A stretch of DNA of 64,000 bases. It comes from Prorocentrum cordatum. Its lineage: Eukaryota > Sar > Dinophyceae > Prorocentrales > Prorocentraceae. Shown piece after piece: positions 44,551-55,400 of this stretch (the stretch's first letter is position 1; each line of letters starts with the position of its first letter). The notes under the pieces are model-generated. The model saw only the letters and a list, made by a program, of their open reading frames with translations. It was not told the origin of the DNA and searched no databases. The stretch spans positions 758,839 through 822,838 of the forward strand of contig CAUYUJ010017804.1 of assembly GCA_963575745.1 (NCBI GenBank). The letters are read 5' to 3'. A program made the translations under genes and the position numbers.

Positions 44551-47500
44551 CGCACCCACACTTTCTGCGTCGGCGGCTGGGCAGAGGGACTGCTCCCGCG
44601 ATGTGGCATTAGTGGGTCACACACAAAATCCGAATTAAGCCGAAGGGCGCGCGGGAGGAGAGAGGAGGGCGAGGAAGCCGGGCCCGCTCAGAGCAGGGCC
44701 AGTCCGCGGCGTGGTGGGCGCCGGGGAGGGGGGCCAGCGGCGTCGGCGAGGCAGCAGCTGGGGGGCAGCAACCGGCGGGCTGCCGGGCACAGCCGGCGCA
44801 GCCACACACACACACACAGCAAAACATGTACAGCAGCAGGATGCATGCACGACCCGACCCGACCAGACGGCTCAAGGATGGCTTCGCGAAGCCTATTGGA
44901 AGGATCCTGGTATAACCACCGCGTTGGAGACATTCCCAAGACTCCCAACAGGCGCTCGAGAAGCCCCCTCCAGAAACCCTCCTGGGCGGCCCCAGAGGGG
45001 GCTCAGATGAAGGAAGCAAAGCATTACAAACACAAACTTTTGGAGGTCCGCACGGATTTCTTGGATCGCGCCAGTGGCGGCGCTGGAGGCGCCGCCAGGA
45101 GGGTCCAGCGCAGATGCGCAGACCCACGGAATCGCACGGAGCTCCGAAAGTTTATCTATATGTCATTGCTTGTTCCCCTGTCTGCTAAGTGCGCATCCTT
45201 CCTTCAGTCTCGAATTTCCCCTTATCTCACCCACCTCTCCCCCCCCTCCGCTCCTCCAACAGGGTGATCTAAACCGCTCATCTCCCGACCCCTGCGTGAA
45301 GGGGACCGTCTTCGCGGCCCCACCCCGATGCGTACGTAGACTACCAGCCCACCGACTCCCATGGACGCCCGAAATAGGTACGGAAAAAATGGGTACAACG
45401 CCCAGCAACAAATGTTGTCCCAAACCAACAGCGGCCGCTGTTGGGCAGGCGGCTTTCTGCCTCAAATGGACACAGGCCGCGGCGGCACGGACAGCGAGTC
45501 CCGTTCAAAATGAACAGGAACTGCTGTTGGGCATTGTACCCATTCTTTCCGTACAGTCAATCCGTATAGTAAGGATGCGCGATAAGGATGCAAGGGCCTT
45601 GGACGCCCAGTTCGAAGCTTTTCGAGCGGGGCGCGGCCAACGAAAATGGCCAAGGATGGACCGAGGAGGCAAGGATGCAAGGGTACCCTTGGGAAGGCTG
45701 CCCATCCTTACTGTGCGGGTTGACTGTACCCATTTCGTTCGTGCAGACCCCAGTTCCCCTCTCGCTCCCCCTGGCCCCTCTGCCCCCCGCCCTCCCCCCC
45801 TCTGGCCCGTCGCGCACCCACACTTTCTGCGTCGGCGGCTGGGCAGAGGGACTGCTCCCGCGATGTGGCATTAGTGGGTCACACACAAAATCCGAATTAA
45901 GCCGAAGGGCGCGCGGGAGGAGAGAGGAGGGCGAGGAAGCCGGGCCCGCTCAGAGCAGGGCCAGTCCGCGGCGGGGTGGTCGCCGGGGAGGGGGGCCAGC
46001 GGCGTCGGCGAGGCAGCAGCTGGGGGGCAGCAACCGGCGGGCTGCCGGGCACAGCCGGCGCAGCCACACACACACACACAGCAAAACATGTACAGCAGCA
46101 GGATGCATGCACGACCCGACCCGACCAGACGGCTCAAGGATGGCTTCGCGAAGCCTATTGGAAGGATCCTGGTATAACCACCGCGTTGGAGACATTCCCA
46201 AGACTCCCAACAGGCGCTCGAGAAGCCCCCTCCAGAAACCCTCCTGGGCGGCCCCAGAGGGGGCTCAGATGAAGGAAGCAAAGCATTACAAACACAAACT
46301 TTTGGAGGTCCGCACGGATTTCTTGGATCGCGCCAGTGGCGGCGCTGGAGGCGCCACCAGGAGGGTCCAGCGCAGATGCGCAGACCCACGGAATCGCACG
46401 GAGCTCCGAAAGTTTATCTATATGTCATTGCTTGTTCCCCTGTCTGCTAAGTGCGCATCCTTCCTTCAGTCTCGAATTTCCCCTTATCTCACCCACCTCT
46501 CCCCCCCCTCCGCTCCTCCAACAGGGTGATCTAAACCGCTCATCTCCCGACCCCTGCGTGAAGGGGACCGTCTTCGCGGCCCCACCCCGATGCGTACGTA
46601 GACTACCAGCCCACCGACCCCCATGGACGCCCGAAATAGGTACGGAAAAAATGGGTACAACGCCCAGCAACAAATGTTGTCCCAAACCAACAGCGGCCGC
46701 TGTTGGGCAGGCGGCTTTCTGCCTCAAATGGACACAGGCCGCGGCGGCACGGACAGCGAGTCCCGTTCAAAATGAACAGGAACTGCTGTTGGGCATTGTA
46801 CCCATTCTTTCCGTACAGTCAATCCGTATAGTAAGGATGCGCGATAAGGATGCAAGGGCCTTGGACGCCCAGTTCGAAGCTTTTCGAGCGGGGCGCGGCC
46901 AACGAAAATGGCCAAGGATGGACCGAGGAGGCAAGGATGCAAGGGTACCCTTGGGAAGGCTGCCCATCCTTACTGTGCGGGTTGACTGTACCCATTTCGT
47001 TCGTGCAGACCCCAGTTCCCCTCTCGCTCCCCCTGGCCCCTCTGCCCCCCGCCCTCCCCCCCTCTGGCCCGTCGCGCACCCACACTTTCTGCGTCGGCGG
47101 CTGGGCAGAGGGACTGCTCCCGCGATGTGGCATTAGTGGGTCACACACAAAATCCGAATTAAGCCGAAGGGCGCGCGGGAGGAGAGAGGAGGGCGAGGAA
47201 GCCGGGCCCGCTCAGAGCAGGGCCAGTCCGCGGCGGGGTGGGCGCCGGGGAGGGGGGCCAGCGGCGTCGGCGAGGCAGCAGCTGGGGGGCAGCAACCGGC
47301 GGGCTGCCGGGCACAGCCGGCGCAGCCACACACACACACACAGCAAAACATGTACAGCAGCAGGATGCATGCACGACCCGACCCGACCAGACGGCTCAAG
47401 GATGGCTTCGCGAAGCCTATTGGAAGGATCCTGGTATAACCACCGCGTTGGAGACATTCCCAAGACTCCCAACAGGCGCTCGAGAAGCCCCCTCCAGAAA

Positions 47501-50500
47501 CCCTCCTGGGCGGCCCCAGAGGGGGCTCAGATGAAGGAAGCAAAGCATTACAAACACAAACTTTTGGAGGTCCGCACGGATTTCTTGGATCGCGCCAGTG
47601 GCGGCGCTGGAGGCGCCACCAGGAGGGTCCAGCGCAGATGCGCAGACCCACGGAGGAATGCATTCAACGACCCGACCCGACGCAATACGGCTCAAGATGG
47701 CTGTTCGCGATAAAAAAAGAAATAAAAAAGGAAAAAAAAAAAGGCCTATTTGGGAAGGATCCTGGTATAACCACCGCGTGAGACCTTCCCAAGACTTCCC
47801 AACGGCGCTCGAGAAGCCCCCTCCAGAAACCCTCCTGCGGCCCCTGAGGTTCTCAGATGAAGGAAGCAAAGCATTACAAACACAAACTTTTGGAGGTCCG
47901 CACGGATTTCTTGGATCGCGCCAGTGGCGGCGCTGGAGGCGCCGCCAGGAGGGTCCAGCGCAGATGCGCAGACCCACGGAATCGCACGGAGCTCCGAAAG
48001 TTTATCTATATGTCATTGCTTGTTCCCCTGTCTGCTAAGTGCGCATCCTTCCTTCAGTCTCGAATTTCCCCTTATCTCACCCACCTCTCCCCCCCCTCCG
48101 CTCCTCCAACAGGGTGATCTAAACCGCTCATCTCCCGACCCCTGCGTGAAGGGGACCGTCTTCGCGGCCCCACCCCGATGCGTACGTAGACTACCAGCCC
48201 ACCGACTCCCATGGACGCCCGAAATAGGTACGGAAAAAATGGGTACAACGCCCAGCAACAAATGTTGTCCCAAACCAACAGCGGCCGCTGTTGGGCAGGC
48301 GGCTTTCTGCCTCAAATGGACACAGGCCGCGGCGGCACGGACAGCGAGTCCCGTTCAAAATGAACAGGAACTGCTGTTGGGCATTGTACCCATTCTTTCC
48401 GTACAGTCAATCCGTATAGTAAGGATGCGCGATAAGGATGCAAGGGCCTTGGACGCCCAGTTCGAAGCTTTTCGAGCGGGGCGCGGCCAACGAAAATGGC
48501 CAAGGATGGACCGAGGAGTCCGCGGCGGGGTGGTCGCCGGGGAGGGGGGCCAGCGGCGTCGGCGAGGCAGCAGCTGGGGGGCAGCAACCGGCGGGCTGCC
48601 GGGCACAGCCGGCGCAGCCACACACACACACACAGCAAAACATGTACAGCAGCAGGATGCATGCACGACCCGACCCGACCAGACGGCTCAAGGATGGCTT
48701 CGCGAAGCCTATTGGAAGGATCCTGGTATAACCACCGCGTTGGAGACATTCCCAAGACTCCCAACAGGCGCTCGAGAAGCCCCCTCCAGAAACCCTCCTG
48801 GGCGGCCCCAGAGGGGGCTCAGATGAAGGAACCAAAGCATTACAAACACAAACTTTTGGAGGTCCGCACGGATTTCTTGGATCGCGCCAGTGGCGGCGCT
48901 GGAGGCGCCACCAGGAGGGTCCAGCGCAGATGCGCAGACCCACGGAATCGCACGGAGCTCCGAAAGTTTATCTATATGTCATTGCTTGTTCCCCTGTCTG
49001 CTAAGTGCGCATCCTTCCTTCAGTCTCGAATTTCCCCTTATCTCACCCACCTCTCCCCCCCCTCCGCTCCTCCAACAGGGTGATCTAAACCGCTCATCTC
49101 CCGACCCCTGCGTGAAGGGGACCGTCTTCGCGGCCCCACCCCGATGCGTACGTAGACTACCAGCCCACCGACCCCCATGGACGCCCGAAATAGGTACGGA
49201 AAAAATGGGTACAACGCCCAGCAACAAATGTTGTCCCAAACCAACAGCGGCCGCTGTTGGGCAGGCGGCTTTCTGCCTCAAATGGACACAGGCCGCGGCG
49301 GCACGGACAGCGAGTCCCGTTCAAAATGAACAGGAACTGCTGTTGGGCATTGTACCCATTCTTTCCGTACAGTCAATCCGTATAGTAAGGATGCGCGATA
49401 AGGATGCAAGGGCCTTGGACGCCCAGTTCGAAGCTTTTCGAGCGGGGCGCGGCCAACGAAAATGGCCAAGGATGGACCGAGGAGGCAAGGATGCAAGGGT
49501 ACCCTTGGGAAGGCTGCCCATCCTTACTGTGCGGGTTGACTGTACCCATTTCGTTCGTGCAGACCCCAGTTCCCCTCTCGCTCCCCCTGGCCCCTCTGCC
49601 CCCCGCCCTCCCCCCCTCTGGCCCGTCGCGCACCCACACTTTCTGCGTCGGCGGCTGGGCAGAGGGACTGCTCCCGCGATGTGGCATTAGTGGGTCACAC
49701 ACAAAATCCGAATTAAGCCGAAGGGCGCGCGGGAGGAGAGAGGAGGGCGAGGAAGCCGGGCCCGCTCAGAGCAGGGCCAGTCCGCGGCGGGGTGGGCGCC
49801 GGGGAGGGGGGCCAGCGGCGTCGGCGAGGCAGCAGCTGGGGGGCAGCAACCGGCGGGCTGCCGGGCACAGCCGGCGCAGCCACACACACACACACAGCAA
49901 AACATGTACAGCAGCAGGATGCATGCACGACCCGACCCGACCAGACGGCTCAAGGATGGCTTCGCGAAGCCTATTGGAAGGATCCTGGTATAACCACCGC
50001 GTTGGAGACATTCCCAAGACTCCCAACAGGCGCTCGAGAAGCCCCCTCCAGAAACCCTCCTGGGCGGCCCCAGAGGGGGCTCAGATGAAGGAAGCAAAGC
50101 ATTACAAACACAAACTTTTGGAGGTCCGCACGGATTTCTTGGATCGCGCCAGTGGCGGCGCTGGAGGCGCCGCCAGGAGGGTCCAGCGCAGATGCGCAGA
50201 CCCACGGAATCGCACGGAGCTCCGAAAGTTTATCTATATGTCATTGCTTGTTCCCCTGTCTGCTAAGTGCGCATCCTTCCTTCAGTCTCGAATTTCCCCT
50301 TATCTCACCCACCTCTCCCCCCCCTCCGCTCCTCCAACATGGTGATCTAAACCGCTCATCTCCCGACCCCTGCGTGAAGGGGACCGTCTTCGCGGCCCCA
50401 CCCCGATGCGTACGTAGACTACCAGCCCACCGACCCCCATGGACGCCCGAAATAGGTACGGAAAAAATGGGTACAACGCCCAGCAACAAATGTTGTCCCA

Positions 50501-51856
50501 AACCAACAGCGGCCGCTGTTGGGCAGGCGGCTTTCTGCCTCAAATGGACACAGGCCGCGGCGGCACGGACAGCGAGTCCCGTTCAAAATGAACAGGAACT
50601 GCTGTTGGGCATTGTACCCATTCTTTCCGTACAGTCAATCCGTATAGTAAGGATGCGCGATAAGGATGCAAGGGCCTTGGACGCCCAGTTCGAAGCTTTT
50701 CGAGCGGGGCGCGGCCAACGAAAATGGCCAAGGATGGACCGAGGAGGCAAGGATGCAAGGGTACCCTTGGGAAGGCTGCCCATCCTTACTGTGCGGGTTG
50801 ACTGTACCCATTTCGTTCGTGCAGACCCCAGTTCCCCTCTCGCTCCCCCTGGCCCCTCTGCCCCCCGCCCTCCCCCCCTCTGGCCCGTCGCGCACCCACA
50901 CTTATGCGCGAGGCCTGGCAGAGGGACGCTCCCGCGAGGTGGCATTAGTGGGTCACACCAAAATCCGAATTAAGCCGAAGGCGCGCGGGAGGAGGAGAGG
51001 AGGGCGCGAGAGACGGCCGCTCAGAGCAGGATCGTCGCGGCGGGGGGGCGCCGGGAGGGGGGCCAGCGGCGTCGGCGAGGCAGCAGCTGGGGGGCAGCAA
51101 CCGGCGGGCTGCCGGGCACAGCCGGCGCAGCCACACACACACACACAGCAAAACATGTACAGCAGCAGGATGCATGCACGACCCGACCCGACCAGACGGC
51201 TCAAGGATGGCTTCGCGAAGCCTATTGGAAGGATCCTGGTATAACCACCGCGTTGGAGACATTCCCAAGACTCCCAACAGGCGCTCGAGAAGCCCCCTCC
51301 AGAAACCCTCCTGGGCGGCCCCAGAGGGGGCTCAGATGAAGGAAGCAAAGCATTACAAACACAAACTTTTGGAGGTCCGCACGGATTTCTTGGATCGCGC
51401 CAGTGGCGGCGCTGGAGGCGCCGCCAGGAGGGTCCAGCGCAGATGCGCAGACCCACGGAATCGCACGGAGCTCCGAAAGTTTATCTATATGTCATTGCTT
51501 GTTCCCCTGTCTGCTAAGTGCGCATCCTTCCTTCAGTCTCGAATTTCCCCTTATCTCACCCACCTCTCCCCCCCCTCCGCTCCTCCAACAGGGTGATCTA
51601 AACCGCTCATCTCCCGACCCCTGCGTGAAGGGGACCGTCTTCGCGGCCCCACCCCGATGCGTACGTAGACTACCAGCCCACCGACCCCCATGGACGCCCG
51701 AAATAGGTACGGAAAAAATGGGTACAACGCCCAGCAACAAATGTTGTCCCAAACCAACAGCGGCCGCTGTTGGGCAGGCGGCTTTCTGCCTCAAATGGAC
51801 ACAGGCCGCGGCGGCACGGACAGCGAGTCCCGTTCAAAATGAACAGGAACTGCTGT
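44551..51856. repeat. tandem array of a 1,262-bp unit (about six copies)
   Basis: The block CGCACCCACACTT recurs at 44,551, 45,813, 47,075, 49,629 and 50,891, and CCGGGGAGGGGGGCC-type sequence at 44,721, 45,983, 47,245, 48,537, 49,799 and 51,051. Copies are almost identical, with a few diagnostic single-base differences. Each contains a (CA)n run, a perfect 20-bp palindrome centred on GCGGCCGC (45,425-45,444 and equivalents) and two inverted-repeat pairs (45,377-45,410 with 45,525-45,554; 45,551-45,577 with 45,703-45,729). Because 1,262 is not divisible by three, no ORF can run on in register across units. I found no rRNA, spliced-leader RNA or tRNA sequence in it. Confidence 0.95.
47650..48540. 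repeat. rearranged unit inside the array
   Basis: After CGCAGACCCACGGA (47,653) the sequence jumps back ~326 bp to a diverged copy of the middle of the unit, with an A-rich insert (47,712-47,745). Later, after GGACCGAGGAG (~48,517), ~296 bp of the unit are missing. The net +30 bp explains the 1,292-bp spacing here. Confidence 0.8.
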
Positions 51857-51956
51857 NNNNNNNNNNNNNNNNNNNNNNNNNNNNNNNNNNNNNNNNNNNN
51901 NNNNNNNNNNNNNNNNNNNNNNNNNNNNNNNNNNNNNNNNNNNNNNNNNNNNNNNN
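51857..51956. other. assembly gap (100 N)
   Basis: Exactly 100 N between the array and the 5' LTR. The true length, and the start of the 5' LTR, are unknown. Confidence 1.
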
Positions 51957-52453
51957 ATTCCCTCCGCCCCAGGGCGTCACGGGACAGCGGGCATTCTGAG
52001 CCATCATTTCTTTTTGCCGATTCACGATTGTATTTGTAGACTTTATTGCCAAAGCCATCGCCGATCTGTCGATGATGCATGCATTTGTGCTGTCCGCAGC
52101 TACTTTTTTGAGTCAATGTAATAACATCTTGTCTATCGCCGGTTGGCAAGCCAGCTACGTCTGGCACGCGCGCGCCAGCTGCTACTGCAACCGCTTTGGC
52201 TCAAGGCGGCCAGCCGGTCGCACCTTGGAAGACAGAGACTGCTTACACCCTGCAGCCCGCACTGGAAAATAGTGGAAAAGAGGTCCTGGTTCCCTCCGCC
52301 CTCGGGTGTCACGGGAGACCAGGATCACATACGTCATCGTCGGAGCCATGTCACATCAACCTTTTGCTTCTGCAGATAGATCTGGTGACATCGACATGCC
52401 ACTGGCTCTCCGGGGGAGTGGCCCCAGTTCTGGTCAGGTTCAGAGCTACAACA
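51957..52453 (+). repeat. 5' LTR (start hidden in the gap)
   Basis: 51,957-52,222 is identical to 62,553-62,818 over all 266 bases by eye; 52,223-52,453 is clearly diverged from 62,819-63,073, with indels. It ends GAGCTACAACA, a copia-like LTR end. It contains TTTGGCTCAAG at 52,195-52,205. An open frame continuous with Gag extends back to 52,306 inside it, which I regard as fortuitous. Confidence 0.85.
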
Positions 52454-52474
52454 CGAGGGTTATGAGCCCAAACC
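52454..52474 (+). other. primer-binding site resembling the tRNA-Met anticodon arm
   Basis: Directly after the LTR is CGAGGGTTATGAGCCCAAAC. Its complement contains GGGCTCATAACCC, a 3-bp-plus stem around a CAT anticodon, as in an initiator tRNA-Met anticodon arm. Drosophila copia is known to prime from a 5' half of initiator tRNA-Met at the same place. An ATG in frame with Gag (52,462) lies within the site. Confidence 0.6.
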
Positions 52475-55400
52475 GATTGATGCTACCAGATCCGAACAGG
52501 GCGATCCTGCAAGGATTCACGATGACGTGCTTCGTGTGCCATCACCAAGCCACCGAACCAGCTACATGTTCGAGATGCGGAAAGGTAGGGCATGCACAGT
52601 GCCTCGGGTTGGAATTCTTTCAGGAATTTCCATTTTGCGGAGACTGCATTGCCGACACCATCCGGGAGTACTCGGACTACACCACGCAGGTGCGGCGCCA
52701 GGAGTGGAACAAAATCTACGTCCACCAACTGGCAGTGTGGAAGGACCGGGCCACTGCGGCCATGGGCGCTTCCGCAGCGATGGGCACTGCGATCGGGGGA
52801 GCGGCGGCACTGGTCGTCGGAAGTACCGTTACACTTGCAAAAGGCATGGTTACAGGGGCCATCAACACCAGTACGGCCGACCAGCCTCAGACTCCTGCAC
52901 TTCGTGATGGACCTTCACAGCCGGCGCTGCCAGCACCGCCTCCGGCGCACCCAGAGCAGAGACCTTCGCGGAAACGGGCGAGCTCCGTGGGGAGGACGCC
53001 AGATGGCGGCGGGCATTGTTTAGCTTGCCACACGTCCAACCCTGGTCACGTCGCGCACTTGCGGAGGGGCGACTGCGTGGGATTCCCTGGGATGTCCTAC
53101 TTCGGTAAGAAGACGGCCGTAGAGGCACTTCCGCAGGGTAAGACCGCCGCGCCAGTGGAACCGCCAAGTTCCTTCGCCAGCCTCGAAGATGCGTCGGTGA
53201 CGAAAGATGCGTTGGTCGAGGTCCCTGTGCAGCCGCCTGGCACCGAGGCGGCGGCTCCCACGGGTGCTCCTGTTACCCTCGACAGTGTCCTCTTGGCCGT
53301 TCAGAACTTGCAGGAGGAAGTGCGGACGCAGAGAATGAGCTTCGACATGGTCATGAAGGGCCAGGAGCGATTCAACGAACGCACGGAGGACGAGCACAAA
53401 CACTTTGCCGCGAGATTCGACATCTTGGAGCACAGTCTTACCAACCTTCAAGTACAGCATGCAGATGTAGCAGCGGAGTTAAAGGCAACGAAGGACAGAC
53501 TGGCGCAACTGGAGACCGAACACGCGTCTTGGTACGGGTACGACCAGATGGAGCAGGAACCACACGGAGAATACCACTTACCACGTGAACTAGAAACAGT
53601 GATGGGCAACCAACAGAGTGAGCTGAACTCTGTACCTACTTATGCGATGGCTAGTGGAAACACCACTCCGCGCCAAGCACAAGAGGAGGTAGACTTACTC
53701 GGCTTGCACTCCCCCCGCCCTCGGGTGTTACGGGACAGCAAGCTTGACACCGCGGCAGTAGCAGCGCTGTCTGCAACCCCAGAGGCCCAACCAGGGGCCC
53801 GGCAAGTTGTGGACCAGCTCCAGATCCCACCTGCGATGAAAGATTTGCGGTACGGTATGGATGCTGCTGTTGTTGCGCTTCATGTGCCCCAGGAGATGCA
53901 GCTTCGCCCGCGCGGGGCGCTGCCTGGAGGCGCCGGAGCAACCTTACAGGAGACTGACATGCTGAAGCGAGGCTCTGCCCAAGACCACACCGGGGACGGT
54001 GTGCCGGTTGGGGCGTCAGCAGCTGCCTTCGGCAGTGGTCCAACGGCGCAGGCGGCTAGCCGTGCCCCGGGCGCACAGCTCGTCACGACAGCGAGACCTG
54101 ACACCGAGACCTTCAGTTTCACAGGCGACTTGGTGAGTCCATTCGAGGCAGGGCCCGGCCTCCTGGGCGAGCAAGGCCATGTTGCCAACCATCCACCGGC
54201 CTTCCCTGGTGTGATGTCTCAGACCCTGCCTGGGGAGAGTCGACCTCCCAGGGCGACCGGGCAAGGCACAGAGCTACGCGGATCCCCTCCGGGCCTCAGT
54301 CTGGACGAGGAGCTCCCGCTCGGCGAAGTGAACCTGCTCGTGAAGTTTCTCAACTCAATGGGAGACCTTCCGCGGATCGACCTTGGTGACGCCCATGGCC
54401 GCGGAGAGCGACTGAAGCTGTGGCAAATTGCCATGGAAACTCAGTTGAAGACTACCAGGAGGGTTGTCATGGATTGGTGGAGATGGTGCTGGACCACAGC
54501 GGAGAGGCACTACGACACCTGGCTGAAGACACCCATCCTGGAGAGGAACCATCTGAAGATATTGGATGGACTTCCTCGGCGGTGGGAGCTGGTCGAGGAC
54601 TGGTTCTTACCCAGGGTTCTTGCAACAGTCCCGACAAAACTGAAGGACAGCGTCATGCAAGAGAAGACCTATGGCATTGACCATCGGGTGGTTGACGTTC
54701 TCTTCAGCTTGTTCAAGTTGATGCAGCCGGGCTCTCTTGATGAACAAAACCATCTCCATAAACAGCTTACTAGTCCGAACACATGCCGCGACCCAGCAGC
54801 AGCCCTCAAGGAGCTGCGGAGGTGGTTCGCTGCCATGACCAGGGCTGTAGCGATTGGGATGGCACTGCCTGGTTTGGATCAGCTCTACAGAGGGGCCCGG
54901 TCCATCTACAGTGGCGCTTTCGAGGGCGACGACTTCGCCTTGCGTCTCCGTTGGACCGCCGTGGAACAGCAGTGGGGCTACCCTCACAAGCTCAGTCACG
55001 AGGGGCTCTGGGCCATCAACCAGTTCGCAGAGGCGGAGTTGGGAGCTATGGTTATTACAGGCAAGACCAGCGCGAACACTTCTCTTCCTCTTACTGACAC
55101 GCAGAGAGCTCGTGCCAAGGGCGAGAAGGAAACCGACAAGAAGAGGGCGGCAACAGCCAGGGAGGCAGCTGCGGCTCCTGCTTCTGCAGGAAACCCCCTT
55201 TTTTTCTTTTTTGTTTTTTTTTTTTGTCGTTTTTTTCTCTTTTTTTTTTTGCTTTTTTTTTTTTTCTTTTTCCTTTTTTGTTTTTATCTCTCACTTTTTT
55301 TTTTTCTTTTTTTGCTTTTTATTTTCTTTTTTTTTTATCTTTTTTATTTTTTTTTTCCTATCTTTTTTTGTTTTTTTTCATCTTTGCTTTCTCTTTTTGT

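Noticed and set aside
44551-51856. Tandem protein-coding genes (long ORFs repeated in every unit)
   Set aside because: ORFs occur in several overlapping frames of GC-rich sequence, run across unit boundaries by chance, and the 1,262-bp period breaks the frame. No domain is recognisable.
44551-51856. Tandem 5S rRNA, spliced-leader RNA or snRNA genes
   Set aside because: I looked for the spliced-leader sequence and for 5S and U6 hallmarks in the unit and found none.
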